A stretch of 64,000 nucleotides of DNA from Nitriliruptor sp040882075 (GTDB taxonomy: Bacteria; Actinomycetota; Nitriliruptoria; Nitriliruptorales; Nitriliruptoraceae). Each line of letters starts with the position of its first letter. The first letter of the stretch is position 1. Shown in pieces: positions 36,783 to 46,594 of the stretch. The notes below the pieces were generated by a model. The model saw only the letters and a program-made list of their open reading frames with translations. It was not told the origin of the DNA and made no database searches. Location of the stretch: the NCBI RefSeq assembly GCF_040882075.1, contig NZ_JBBEBZ010000172.1, forward strand, positions 1-64,000, read 5' to 3'. Position numbers and translations under genes: made by a program.

Positions 36783-37433
36783 TCACAGCAGGTCGCGGCC
36801 TGCCGCCCACGCGGTCAGCTCGTGGCGGTTGCTGAGCTGCAGCTTGCGGAGCACCGAGCTCGCGTGGGTCTCGATGGTCTTGACCGAGACGTGCAGCCGG
36901 GTGCCGATCTCGCGGTAGGTGTAGCCCCGCGCGAGGTGGCGCAGGACCTCCTTCTCGCGGGTGGTCAGGCGGTCGAGCTCCTCGTCCGCGACGGTCCCGG
37001 CGGGCAGCCCGCCGGCGAAGGCATCGAGGACGAAGCCGGCCAGCCGCGGGCTGAACACGGCGTCGCCGGCGTGGACGCGGGCGATGGCGTCGAGCAGATC
37101 GGGGGTCGCGATCGTCTTGGTCACGTACCCGCGTGCTCCCGCACGGATGAGGCGGATCACGTCCTCGGCGGCGTCGGAGGCCGAGAGCGCCAGGAAACAG
37201 ACGTCGGGGCGGCGCTCCTTGATGGCCTGCAGCACGGCCAGCCCCCCGCCTCCCGGCAGGTGGACATCGAGCAGCACCACGTCGGGCTTGGTGGTCTCGA
37301 TGCCCTGGATCGCACCGTCGACGTCGCCGGCATCGCCGACGATCGTCACGTGCGGACCGAGCTCCGCGCGGACACCCGAGCGGAACAGGTTGTGGTCGTC
37401 GACCAGGAACACCTTCACGGCGCGGCTGTTCAC
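36783..37433 (-). CDS. NarL/LuxR-type response regulator
   Basis: A 216-residue two-component regulator. The receiver domain (residues 6-125) has the acidic pair in VFLVDDHNLF, the phosphoacceptor aspartate in DVVLLDVHLPGG near residue 55 and Lys in GYVTKTIATP. A LuxR helix-turn-helix follows (LTTREKEVLRHLARGYTYRE, then VSVKTIETHASSVL). The GTG start overlaps the kinase stop codon by four bases (GTGA), so this is the kinase's partner. Likely targets include the divergent PspC/LiaF-like operon. Confidence 0.93.
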   Translation of the reverse strand: MNSRAVKVFLVDDHNLFRSGVRAELGPHVTIVGDAGDVDGAIQGIETTKPDVVLLDVHLPGGGGLAVLQAIKERRPDVCFLALSASDAAEDVIRLIRAGARGYVTKTIATPDLLDAIARVHAGDAVFSPRLAGFVLDAFAGGLPAGTVADEELDRLTTREKEVLRHLARGYTYREIGTRLHVSVKTIETHASSVLRKLQLSNRHELTAWAAGRDLL

Positions 37434-38884
37434 GGGGCGCCCTCCTCGACGGCGGTGGTGGTGGTGGTGGTGGTCGGCCCGGGATCGCGCGGGACGGTCA
37501 GCTCGACCTCGGTGCCCTCTCCCGGTGTGGACCAGACCTCGGCTCTGCCTCCGTGGCGCTCGAGCCGACCGATCACCGAATCACGCAGGCCCCGACGGTG
37601 GTCGTCGTCGGTGGCCCCGAGGGTGGCCGCGACGTCGAAGCCGACCCCGCGGTCGCGGACGAAGGCGGTCACCTCTTCAGCCGTCACCTCGACGTACACG
37701 GCGACCTCGTCGATCCCCGCGTGCTTCGCGGCGTTGGTCGTCGCTTCCTTGATGGCGGCGACGAGGGCGTGGGCGGCCGGACCCACCGGGGCGTCCCCCA
37801 CGACGACCACGTCGACCGCGAGGTGGTGCAGCGCCTCGACCTCGGCGGCGGCCTGTTCGACGGCGTCGGTGAGCGTCCGCGGGGCTGCGCCGGTGACGCG
37901 TCCGCTGCCGTACAGCCAGGCACGCAGCTCGCGCTCCTGCACGCGGGCGAGGGTGGCGATGCGACGCGGGTCGTCCGAGCTGCGCTGGATCAACGCCAGG
38001 GTCTGCAGCACCGAGTCGTGCAGGTGGGCTGCAAGCTCGGAGCGTTCCTCCTGGCGGACGCGTTCCCGCCGCTCGCTGCCGAGCTCGGTGACCAGCCGGC
38101 TGAGCCAGGGGCCGAACAGCAGCACCGCGCCGCCGGCCGCCGCGAGCAGCGCCAACGCCAGGTCGCGGAGCGCCACCAGGGCATCGTTGGCGGCCAGGAA
38201 GCCGGCCACGGCGATCGCGACGAGGACCGTGCCGACCACGATCCGTGACGGGGACGTCGGCGCCGTCGTCAGCCGCGCTGCGGCACCGATCGGACCGCGG
38301 CGGCCCGCGAGGCGTCCGAGCCTGGTCTCGACACGTGCCCGGTCGTCGTCGTCGTCGCCTCGTGTCCAGACCACCGCTGATCCGGCGGCCGCCAGCACGA
38401 TCGGCCACACGAGGGCGTCGCCGAACCACAGGCCGACGCTGCGCAGCAACAGCAGCGCACCGAGGGTGATCAGCGCGAGCGCGACCGCCTGCTGGACCGT
38501 GGGTCGTCGGCCCTCGAGCGGGGTGTCGGGTTCGACCGTCGTGGTCACCCAGAGTACGCCGTAGATCAGCGGCCCGACGAACCCCGCGAAGGTCAGGACG
38601 ACGAAACCGATGCGCACGATGGCCGGGTCGACACCGAGGTAGCGACCGAGCCCACCGGACACCCCCGCGACCACGCGATCGGTACGGGTCCTCCGCAGGC
38701 GTGTCGCCGTGCGCCCGGACGTCGGCCGAGAGCCGGTCGGAGGCGGCGGAGGCGGCGGAGGTGACGGGTACGACCCGGGTCCGTCGTCCTCACCGGACGT
38801 CGCCGGCACAGCGGTCGCCGCTGGCGACCGTGGTGGGGGCGGGGGCGGTGTCGTGACGCCGGGACCTCGTGGTTGACCGACCAC
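37430..38884 (-). CDS. PspC-domain sensor histidine kinase
   Basis: A 484-residue membrane kinase. A Pro-rich cytoplasmic N-terminus contains runs of eight prolines, then a PspC domain (VVAGVSGGLGRYLGVDPAIV) with its membrane helix, and four more hydrophobic segments to about residue 265. The HisKA_3 box is LAAHLHDSVLQTLALIQ, and the ATPase domain shows KEATTNAAKHAG and DRGVGFDV. This layout is seen in actinobacterial envelope-stress kinases. The start is uncertain: GTG 38884 lacks a clear ribosome site. A (GGT)7 tract at 37454-37474 encodes a run of seven threonines near the C-terminus. Confidence 0.87.
   Translation of the reverse strand: MVGQPRGPGVTTPPPPPPRSPAATAVPATSGEDDGPGSYPSPPPPPPPPTGSRPTSGRTATRLRRTRTDRVVAGVSGGLGRYLGVDPAIVRIGFVVLTFAGFVGPLIYGVLWVTTTVEPDTPLEGRRPTVQQAVALALITLGALLLLRSVGLWFGDALVWPIVLAAAGSAVVWTRGDDDDDRARVETRLGRLAGRRGPIGAAARLTTAPTSPSRIVVGTVLVAIAVAGFLAANDALVALRDLALALLAAAGGAVLLFGPWLSRLVTELGSERRERVRQEERSELAAHLHDSVLQTLALIQRSSDDPRRIATLARVQERELRAWLYGSGRVTGAAPRTLTDAVEQAAAEVEALHHLAVDVVVVGDAPVGPAAHALVAAIKEATTNAAKHAGIDEVAVYVEVTAEEVTAFVRDRGVGFDVAATLGATDDDHRRGLRDSVIGRLERHGGRAEVWSTPGEGTEVELTVPRDPGPTTTTTTTAVEEGAP
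37454..37474. repeat. (GGT)7 trinucleotide tract
   Basis: Seven GGT units inside the 3' end of the kinase gene, encoding Thr7 just before the final six residues AVEEGAP. Length change by slippage would stay in frame. Confidence 0.85.
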
Positions 38885-39055
38885 GATGGTGACACACCGG
38901 ACCCCGCTGCGACCCTCGGGCCCACCCCCGTCACCTGCGCCGGTCTCGGGGTCGGCCCAGGGTCCTCCCCGATGGTCGCCACCTGCCGTGGGTGGGACGG
39001 TCGGGGTGGTCGATGGCAGCCCGCCGCGACCGACCGCTCCGGACGAGGATGAACG

Positions 39056-40414
39056 ATGTCCGCAGGACCCCCTCCCAGCTCCCCGCCGCCCCCTCTCGCT
39101 CCACCGCCGCAGGGACCCGCTGACGCCGAGGCCGCGCCCGGTCCGCGGCGCCTGACCCGCCAGCTCGAGGGCCGGCTGCTCGGGGGTGTCGCCACCGGAC
39201 TTGCGGCCTGCCTCGGGATCGACGTCGTCGTCGTGCGGATCGCGCTGGTGGTGCTGGCCTTCATCCCGTTCCCCGGCTTCGGGGTCCTGGTCTACGTGGC
39301 GATGCTCCTGCTCGTCCCCGGGTCCGACGGTGAGGCCGTCGTGGTCCCCAACCGCTTCGTCGACCGCAGCGCGGGGTTCTGGGTCGGTATCGGGCTCGTC
39401 GGGTTCGCGATGATCACCCTCCTCGGCGTGACCAGCACCGGGCGCTTCGGGGGGAACCTGGTCCCGCTGCTGCTGATCGGTCTCGGCATCGCCCTCTGGG
39501 TCGACGCCGATCGCCGCAGCACGGAGCGGCGCACCACGGGTGCCGCGGCGGCCCACCCTGGCCCACCGGTGTGGGAGAGCGCCGGACCGCCACCGGCCTT
39601 CGCCCGGACGGGTGCCCCGCAGGCAGCGACGGCCGAGCCCGGCCCGGTGTGGGAGTCCGCGCCGGCTCCGCCTCCGCCCGTGGTGCCGCCGACCGGACCG
39701 GCGCTCGTCTGGCACCCCGCGCCGGTGGAACGCCGCCCGCGCTCGCCCCTCGGGCGCATCACGCTCGGTCTGGCGTTGCTCGCCGGCGGGGTGGCGTGGC
39801 TACTCGACCTCACCGGTGCCGCGTCGGTGAGCGCCCCGCGGATCCTGGCCGTGGTGCTGGTCGTGCTCGGGATCGGGCTGCTGGTCGGCAGCGTCGTCGG
39901 GCGCGCACGGGGGCTGGCGTTCCCCGTCGCGGTGCTCCTGCCGCTCGTGCTGGTGGGCTCCGCGCTCACCGACCTCGGCATCGACGTCCGTGGCGGCGTG
40001 GTCGACCGCACCATCACGCTCACCGACGCGGAGCAGCTGGCCGAGCCCATCAGCTACGGCGCCGGCGACCTGCGGGTCGATCTGATCGGGGTGGAACGCC
40101 CGGAGGGTGAGGTGCTCGAGGTCGTTCTCGGCGCTGGTGAGCTGACCCTCTACGTCCCCGAGGGCGCCGGCGTCAGCGGTACGGCCCGCCTCGAGGTCGG
40201 CGAGCTGCGCGTCGACGAGGGCTACAGCAGCGGGGTCAGCCTCGAACGTGCCCTGGCGATCCCCGCCGACCCGGGGCGTCCCACCTACGAGCTCGACCTC
40301 CGCGTCGGTGCTGGATCGATCCAGATCTTCACGGTCGCCACCACCGAGACCGACCAGCAGGACGGGGGCGACGCCGTCGATCCCGAGCTCGAAGCCCCGG
40401 AGGTCCGCCGATGA
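39056..40414 (+). CDS. PspC / LiaF-like membrane protein
   Basis: A 452-residue protein. A Pro-rich start (residues 1-30) precedes a PspC domain (GRLLGGVATGLAACLGIDVV, residues 40-95), two more membrane helices, a long Pro/Ala linker with repeated PVWES motifs, a second set of helices (about 235-310), and a C-terminal beta-rich domain resembling the LiaF/DUF2154 adhesin-like repeat (YGAGDLRVDLIG, EVVLGAGELTLYVPEG). LiaF-type proteins hold envelope-stress kinases inactive. Its divergent position to the PspC kinase and regulator supports a three-part sensing system. Confidence 0.83.
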   Translation: MSAGPPPSSPPPPLAPPPQGPADAEAAPGPRRLTRQLEGRLLGGVATGLAACLGIDVVVVRIALVVLAFIPFPGFGVLVYVAMLLLVPGSDGEAVVVPNRFVDRSAGFWVGIGLVGFAMITLLGVTSTGRFGGNLVPLLLIGLGIALWVDADRRSTERRTTGAAAAHPGPPVWESAGPPPAFARTGAPQAATAEPGPVWESAPAPPPPVVPPTGPALVWHPAPVERRPRSPLGRITLGLALLAGGVAWLLDLTGAASVSAPRILAVVLVVLGIGLLVGSVVGRARGLAFPVAVLLPLVLVGSALTDLGIDVRGGVVDRTITLTDAEQLAEPISYGAGDLRVDLIGVERPEGEVLEVVLGAGELTLYVPEGAGVSGTARLEVGELRVDEGYSSGVSLERALAIPADPGRPTYELDLRVGAGSIQIFTVATTETDQQDGGDAVDPELEAPEVRR

Positions 40415-40659
40415 CCCGCCACCGTTTCGACACCTTCTCGTTCCTCGTCGGGGCCATCGCGGTCGCGGTCGGGGCCGTCGTCCTCAGCGGCGAGGTGACC
40501 ATCCAGTTGATCGACCTGCGGGTGGTCGGCCCGGTGCTGTTGCTCGCGCTCGGGCTGGCGCTGCTGGTCGGCCGCGCCGATACCAGCGAGCTGTCCTGGC
40601 TGGACGACCCGGAAGCCACCGGGTCGACCGCCCCCGCCGAGCGGTCGCACGAGGTCTAG
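40411..40659 (+). CDS. Small two-helix membrane protein
   Basis: An 82-residue protein with two hydrophobic segments (FSFLVGAIAVAVGAVVLSG and VVGPVLLLALGLALLVG) separated by a short polar turn, and an acidic tail. This matches the membrane part of LiaI/LiaF-like proteins. The ATG overlaps the stop of the PspC/LiaF-like gene (ATGA), so both are translated together. Confidence 0.8.
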   Translation: MTRHRFDTFSFLVGAIAVAVGAVVLSGEVTIQLIDLRVVGPVLLLALGLALLVGRADTSELSWLDDPEATGSTAPAERSHEV

Positions 40660-40680
40660 AGACCGACAGGGGACCTGCCG

Positions 40681-41349
40681 ATGCGGCGCATCGGGACCAT
40701 CGAGTCGGCCCGCGGCAAGGACCTCGCCCAGATCGAGGGCGACGACGAGCCGGTGACCCTCGAGGACAAGTTCGCCGCCGAGGAGGACGCCGCCGCGTAC
40801 GCCGTCGCGGAGGTCGTCGAGCGCCTGGCCGGCCGCGCCCCGGTGTGGCTGTCGGGACAGTTCCTGTCGGTCGCGCACCCCGGCGACGTCGTCGAGTTCG
40901 AGGTGCACCGGCCGGCGACCGGTCGGCGCCTGTCGCAGCTGCGCGTGGTCGGGACCGGTCAGCGTCGCGAGATCGTCCACGTCGCCGCGACGCTCGGGGC
41001 CGGATCGATCGCGACACCGGACGCTCCGGAGCCGGTCGCTCCCGACGTCCTGCCGCCCGAGGACTGCCCACCCCGGCCGGTGTTCGCCCGCTTCACGGGG
41101 ACCATCATCGAGCGCGTCGACATCCGGCTCGTCCGGACGGTCGGAGACGACCAGCGACCCGGGCGTCTCGGGCGCGGCCGTGCGGGGTTCTGGGCGCGCC
41201 TGCCCGAGCTCGAGACGTCACCCGCCGCGATGGCGATCCTCGGTGACTTCGTGCCGGCGGGGATCGGCGCGGCGCTGCCCGCGGCCGACCCGGACGACGA
41301 GGCTGCCTGCGACGCGCGGCCGACCCGGCCCTCGCAGCCGACGCGGTAG
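40681..41349 (+). CDS. Hypothetical protein, possible hot-dog thioesterase
   Basis: A 222-residue soluble protein. The stretch VWLSGQFLSVAHPGDVVEFE and following GRRLSQLRVVGTGQRREIVHVAATLG looks like the second strand-rich half of a TesB-like hot-dog domain, and LPELETSPAAMAILGDFVP resembles the start of the second hot-dog. No catalytic residues can be fixed with confidence. It starts 21 bases after the preceding membrane-protein gene and may belong to the same transcript. Its stop codon TAG is part of TAGGGT, the apparent -10 of purA. Confidence 0.6.
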   Translation: MRRIGTIESARGKDLAQIEGDDEPVTLEDKFAAEEDAAAYAVAEVVERLAGRAPVWLSGQFLSVAHPGDVVEFEVHRPATGRRLSQLRVVGTGQRREIVHVAATLGAGSIATPDAPEPVAPDVLPPEDCPPRPVFARFTGTIIERVDIRLVRTVGDDQRPGRLGRGRAGFWARLPELETSPAAMAILGDFVPAGIGAALPAADPDDEAACDARPTRPSQPTR

Positions 41350-41395
41350 GGTCCGGTCACGGCGGCCGTCCCGAGCCGCCGGAGCGTCGAGCTCC
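41347..41395 (+). promoter_or_regulatory. purA -10 element and leader hairpins
   Basis: TAGGGT (41347-41352) is a likely -10. The transcript would begin near 41359 and run about 90 bases to the purA GTG, first through GGCGGC/GCCGCC (41361-41366 with 41375-41380), then directly GGAGC-GTCGA-GCTCC (41381-41395). Two back-to-back stems at the 5' end could stabilise or regulate the message. Confidence 0.45.
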
Positions 41396-41450
41396 GCCAC
41401 GCAGGCCGGCAACGCGACCCGGACCTGCACCTCGAGGCGAGGACGCAGAC

Positions 41451-42758
<1,308 letters not shown>

Positions 42759-42779
42759 GCGGACGGTACGGGTCCGATC

Positions 42780-43076
42780 TCAGAAGCGCGCAGCGGCGAA
42801 CGCGAGCGATGCGGTCGTGAAGATCGCGCCCATCATCGAGAAGAACAGCAGGCGGTTCTGCTCGATGATCTGCCGCCGGAACTCGCTCACGATCTTGTGC
42901 TCGAACAGCTCGAAGCGGGTGTCCATGCGGTCCGCCAGCACGCGGACGTCGTCCTTCGTGGCGAGCTGGTCCCACGGGATCGGAGGGAGCTGCTCCATGA
43001 GCGTGGCCGCCTGGTCGGGACCGATGGCGCTCGAGAGCGCCTGGCGCAGGTCGTGTCGTGCCGCTTCGTCCGGCAT
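42780..43076 (-). CDS. Small coiled-coil protein with C-terminal membrane anchor
   Basis: A 98-residue protein. Residues 1-38 are a helical acidic region, residues 40-72 a coiled coil (LATKDDVRVLADRMDTRFEL, FEHKIVSEFRR) and residues 78-95 a single membrane segment (LLFFSMMGAIFTTASLAFAA). The architecture is like DUF1640/CCDC90-type anchored coiled coils, which in bacteria often sit near phages or stress genes, though nothing of that kind is here. ATG at 43076 has GGAGG six bases upstream. It is convergent with purA and divergent from purD. Confidence 0.75.
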   Translation of the reverse strand: MPDEAARHDLRQALSSAIGPDQAATLMEQLPPIPWDQLATKDDVRVLADRMDTRFELFEHKIVSEFRRQIIEQNRLLFFSMMGAIFTTASLAFAAARF

Positions 43077-43214
43077 GGTCGCCTCCAGGTCGGTGGTGCG
43101 CAAGGTGCCAGCTCGGCCCTCTGCCGGTCCCGCGGACAACGCCAGCGCTGTGGAGGACGGTCGCTGGAAGCGGCGCCACTAGCCTCGCGGCGTCCTCCTT
43201 CGAAGGCGCGCAGC

Positions 43215-44501
43215 GTGGGTCGATTCGTCCTGGTCGTCGGCAACGGCGGGCGCGAGCACGCGCTGGCGTGGCGGCTCGCCGCATCGCCCTCGGTCGACCG
43301 CGTCGCCACCGCGCCGGGCAACCCCGGGACGGCCGCGTGCGGTCCGAACCTCGCCGTCGATCCGACCGACCCCGTGGCGGTCGCGGATCTCGCCGAGGCC
43401 GAGGGGGTCGACCTCGTCGCCGTCGGGCCCGAAGCGCCACTGGTCGCGGGCGTCGTCGACGAGCTGCAACGACGCGAGATCCCCGCGTTCGGCCCGACCG
43501 CCGCCGGCGCCCAGATCGAGGGATCGAAGGCGTTCGCCAAGGACGTGATGCAGGCGTCCGGTGCGCCGACCGGCGGCTACGTCGCGACCGGCGATCGTGA
43601 CGAGGCGTTCGACGCGCTCGATCGGTTCGGTGGTCCGTACGTGGTCAAGGCCGACGGCCTGGCCGCTGGCAAGGGCGTGCGGATCTGCGCGTCGCGGGAC
43701 GAGGCCCGCGACGCCGTCGACGACGCGCTCGTCCGGGGCGTGTTCGGTGAGGCCGGATCGCAGGTGGTCGTCGAGCAGTTCCTCCTCGGTCCCGAGCGCA
43801 GCGTCTTCGGTGTCTGCGACGGCGAGGACGTCGTGTTGCTCGCGCCGGCCCAGGACTACAAGCGCGCCCTCGACAGCGACGAGGGCCTGAACACGGGCGG
43901 CATGGGGGCCTACACACCCGTCCCGGACTTCGCGCTCGAGGATGTCGACCACCTCCGCGAGCTCGTGTTCCTGCCCGTGCTGCGCGAGCTGGCGGCCCGC
44001 GGCGCGCCCTACCGGGGCCTGCTGTACGCCGGCCTCGTCGACACCATCGACGGGCCGCAGCTGCTCGAGTTCAACGCGCGGTTCGGCGATCCCGAGACCC
44101 AGGTGATCCTGCCGAAGCTCGCCTCCGACCTCGGCGACCTGCTCCACGCGTCCGCCGTCGGCTCGGTCGCCGACGTCGAGGTCACCTGGCACGACGACGC
44201 GGTCGTGACGGTCGTCCTCGCCAGCGGTGGGTACCCCGAGGGCTACGCGACCGGCGTCCCGATCCTCGGGGTCGACGAGGCGGTGGGTCACGACGGGGTG
44301 ACGGTCTTCCACGCCGGGACGGCCCGCGACGTGGACGGACGACTCGTGACCGCCGGTGGTCGGGTGCTCGACGTCACCGCCCGCGGCGCCGACGTGGCGG
44401 AGGCCCGGAGCCGGGCCTACGCCGCGGCGGATCGCATCCGGTGGGATGGCCAGCACCGACGTGGGGACATCGCCGCCCACCTCGGGTCCCGACCCTCGTG
44501 A
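43215..44501 (+). CDS. purD: Phosphoribosylamine--glycine ligase
   Basis: A 428-residue ATP-grasp enzyme joining phosphoribosylamine and glycine in purine synthesis. The N-terminus VLVVGNGGREHALAWRLA, the GSKAFAKDVM and VVKADGLAAGKGV nucleotide region, and LNTGGMGAYTPVP with EFNARFGDPETQ are characteristic. GTG at 43215 is eight bases after GAAGG; TAGCCT at 43180-43185 is a likely -10. It overlaps the next gene by GTGA. Confidence 0.96.
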   Translation: MGRFVLVVGNGGREHALAWRLAASPSVDRVATAPGNPGTAACGPNLAVDPTDPVAVADLAEAEGVDLVAVGPEAPLVAGVVDELQRREIPAFGPTAAGAQIEGSKAFAKDVMQASGAPTGGYVATGDRDEAFDALDRFGGPYVVKADGLAAGKGVRICASRDEARDAVDDALVRGVFGEAGSQVVVEQFLLGPERSVFGVCDGEDVVLLAPAQDYKRALDSDEGLNTGGMGAYTPVPDFALEDVDHLRELVFLPVLRELAARGAPYRGLLYAGLVDTIDGPQLLEFNARFGDPETQVILPKLASDLGDLLHASAVGSVADVEVTWHDDAVVTVVLASGGYPEGYATGVPILGVDEAVGHDGVTVFHAGTARDVDGRLVTAGGRVLDVTARGADVAEARSRAYAAADRIRWDGQHRRGDIAAHLGSRPS

Positions 44502-45481
44502 CCCGGACGGCCGACGGACCGATCCGGTGGGCCATCGTGGCGACGGGTGGTATCGCGAGCTCCTTCGCGGCGGATCTGCACGCGACCGCCGACGCCGAGG
44601 TGGTCGCGGTCGCGTCGCGCACCGAGGCTCGCGCCCGCGCTTTCGCCGACGAGCGCGGTATCGACCGCGCCTACGGCGACGTCGGCGCGATGCTCGACGA
44701 CGGTGACATCGACGTGGTGTACGTCGCGACCCCACATCCGCAGCACACGGCGCCGACCCGACTCGCCCTCGAGGCTGGGGTGGCGGTCCTGTGCGAGAAG
44801 CCGCTGGCCGCCGATCCGGCGGAGGCCGCTGCGCTGGTCGCGCTCGCGCGCGAGCTCCAGGTGTTCCTCGCCGAGGCGATGTGGATGCGCTGCGACCCGC
44901 TGCTGATCGAGGCGAGGCAGCTCGTGGCGGACGGGGCCATCGGCGAGCTACGCGTGATCACCGCGGACCTCGGGTTCCCGGCGCCCTACGACGCGGACTC
45001 GCGGCTGTGGGCGCCCGAGCTCGGGGGTGGCGCGCTCCTCGACGTCGGGGTGTACCCCGTCGCGTTCGCCCGCACGTTCCTCTCCGACGTGCCCGAGCTG
45101 GTCGGCGTCGCGGGCGCGCTCGCACCCACGGGTGTCGACGCGGATGCGACGGTGCTGCTGGCCGCGGGGGCGGTGCAGGCCCGCCTGTCGTGCTCGCTGG
45201 TGGCGCCGCTGCCGTCGACCGGATCGCTCGTCGGTACCGCGGGCGAGCTGCGCTTCGACGCGCCGGTCCACCGGCCCGCACGGCGGACCCTCGTGCGGCC
45301 CGGTCAGGCGCCGCAGGTCACCGAGGCCGAGCCCCACCTCCCCGCGTACGCCCACGAGATCGCCGAGGTCCACGCCTGCCTGCGGTCCGGCCGGACCGAG
45401 AGCACGCTGATCCCGCTCGACGAGTCGCTCGAGGTCCTGACCATCCTCGACGAGGCACGGCGGCAGCTCGGCGCACGCTGA
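44498..45481 (+). CDS. Gfo/Idh/MocA-family oxidoreductase
   Basis: A 327-residue NAD(P)-dependent dehydrogenase. Residues 1-120 are the Rossmann domain (IRWAIVATGGIASSFA) ending in the family motif VLCEKPLA; the C-terminal alpha/beta domain includes the EAMWMRCDP and DVGVYPVAFA segments of the dihydrodiol/1,5-anhydrofructose dehydrogenase branch. Substrate unknown. Its GTG overlaps the purD stop codon, so the two are coupled although functionally unrelated as far as known. Confidence 0.88.
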   Translation: MTRTADGPIRWAIVATGGIASSFAADLHATADAEVVAVASRTEARARAFADERGIDRAYGDVGAMLDDGDIDVVYVATPHPQHTAPTRLALEAGVAVLCEKPLAADPAEAAALVALARELQVFLAEAMWMRCDPLLIEARQLVADGAIGELRVITADLGFPAPYDADSRLWAPELGGGALLDVGVYPVAFARTFLSDVPELVGVAGALAPTGVDADATVLLAAGAVQARLSCSLVAPLPSTGSLVGTAGELRFDAPVHRPARRTLVRPGQAPQVTEAEPHLPAYAHEIAEVHACLRSGRTESTLIPLDESLEVLTILDEARRQLGAR

Positions 45482-45493
45482 CCCCGCCGGTGG

Positions 45494-46426
45494 TCACCCG
45501 GTGCGGGCGGTCTCACGGGCGGCGCGGGCGGTGCGCTTCTCGTCGAACCGGGTCGCCATCTGATCGAGGCCGGTGAGGAAGCCCGAGAGCTGCTCGCGTG
45601 CCTGCTCGGCCGCCTCGTCGAGGCCCTCGACGTCGAACACGCCCCAGTGGCGCAGCAACGGCCAGATCACGTCATCGTGGTGGACGCGCAGGTCGTAGAT
45701 GCCGGCCTTGGCGATCTGCACGGCCTTCCGGTTGAAGTCGCGCATCCCGGCACCGGGCATGACGAACGCCTGGACCTCGGCCGCGATGGCCTCGATCACG
45801 CGTGACGGGTCGAGGTGGAGAGCCGCCCCCACCAGGTCCCGGTAGAAGATCATGTGCAGGTTCTCGTCCTTGGAGATCCTCGCCATGATCCGGTCGGCGA
45901 CCGGGTCGTTCGAGTACCGACCCGTGTTGCGGTGGCTGATCCGGGTGGCGAGCTCCTGGAACGAGACGTAGGCCATCCCGCGGAGCGCGTCCTTCCCGTC
46001 CCGGTCGTAGCCGGTCATCATCTGCTGCATGCGCCCGCGCTCGAGCTCGATCGGGTCGATGGCGCGGGTGACGGTGAGGTAGTCGCGCAGGACGATGGAG
46101 TGGCGCCCCTCCTCGGCGGTCCAGCGGTGGGTCCAGTTGATCCACGCGCCGTCGCCGGTGCCGAACATCTCGAAGATCTCGCGGTGGTAGCTCGGCAGGT
46201 TGTCCTCGGTGAGCAGGTTCACCTCGAAGGCGATCTGCGCCACGCCCGTCAACCGCGAGTGGTCCGGGGTCCACGGTTCGGTGTCGAAGTCGCGACCCTG
46301 GGAGTAGGGCACGTACTCGTGGGGGAACCACTCCTCGGCCACCTGCTCGTGGCGACGCAGCTGCTGGTCCGCGACCGGTTCGAGCTCGGCGAGCAGGTCA
46401 CGGTCGGTCAGGCGGGTGGTGGACAA
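45494..46426 (-). CDS. desA: Acyl-[acyl-carrier-protein] desaturase
   Basis: A 310-residue ferritin-like di-iron desaturase that inserts a double bond into acyl-ACP. The iron ligands lie in the two helix motifs AEEGRHSIVLRDY and SKDENLHMIFYRD. NLLTEDNLPSYH is a further family segment. TTG at 46426 is taken as start because GGAG lies six bases upstream and homology begins there; longer in-frame starts would lie inside the promoter (46458-46486). Expression is probably under a repressor at the palindromes 46446-46468. It stands alone on its strand. Confidence 0.9.
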   Translation of the reverse strand: MSTTRLTDRDLLAELEPVADQQLRRHEQVAEEWFPHEYVPYSQGRDFDTEPWTPDHSRLTGVAQIAFEVNLLTEDNLPSYHREIFEMFGTGDGAWINWTHRWTAEEGRHSIVLRDYLTVTRAIDPIELERGRMQQMMTGYDRDGKDALRGMAYVSFQELATRISHRNTGRYSNDPVADRIMARISKDENLHMIFYRDLVGAALHLDPSRVIEAIAAEVQAFVMPGAGMRDFNRKAVQIAKAGIYDLRVHHDDVIWPLLRHWGVFDVEGLDEAAEQAREQLSGFLTGLDQMATRFDEKRTARAARETARTG

Positions 46427-46445
46427 GCTCGGCTCCAGCGTTCGG

Positions 46446-46468
46446 TTACGGGACCGTAAGTTACGTAA
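46446..46468. promoter_or_regulatory. Tandem palindromic operator at desA
   Basis: TTACGG-GA-CCGTAA (46446-46459) and TTACGTAA (46461-46468) are two perfect palindromes sharing the half-site TTACG, placed 12 bases apart centre to centre. They cover the -10 and start point of desA, the classic position for a TetR-type repressor of fatty-acid genes. The repressor itself is not identified in the window. Confidence 0.7.
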
Positions 46469-46486
46469 GCGTAGGTCGACCGTCAA
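46458..46486 (-). promoter_or_regulatory. desA promoter
   Basis: On the minus strand TTGACG (46486-46481) and TAACTT (46463-46458) are separated by 17 bases, one of the best sigma-70-type promoters in the window. Confidence 0.65.
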
Positions 46487-46539
46487 GGCCCGGAGATGTT
46501 CGGTCGGCCGGGGCGTGGGGTGGAGCCTCGGGCGACCGT

Positions 46540-46553
46540 GCCAGCTATCTGGC
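46540..46553. promoter_or_regulatory. Palindrome before the molybdate operon
   Basis: GCCAG-CTAT-CTGGC, a perfect five-base inverted repeat 42 bases upstream of the regulator gene at 46595, with a possible -10 CATAGT at 46553-46558 just after. A likely binding site for the regulator encoded next; it does not match the classic ModE site. Confidence 0.45.
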
Positions 46554-46594
46554 ATAGTCATGCTCTGAAGCTGTCATGCGGGAAGGGGGCACGG

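Noticed and set aside
38886..39155. Short plus-strand open frame in the kinase/PspC control region
   Set aside because: Pro/Arg-rich translation, no ribosome site, and it overlaps the start of the well-supported PspC/LiaF-like gene.
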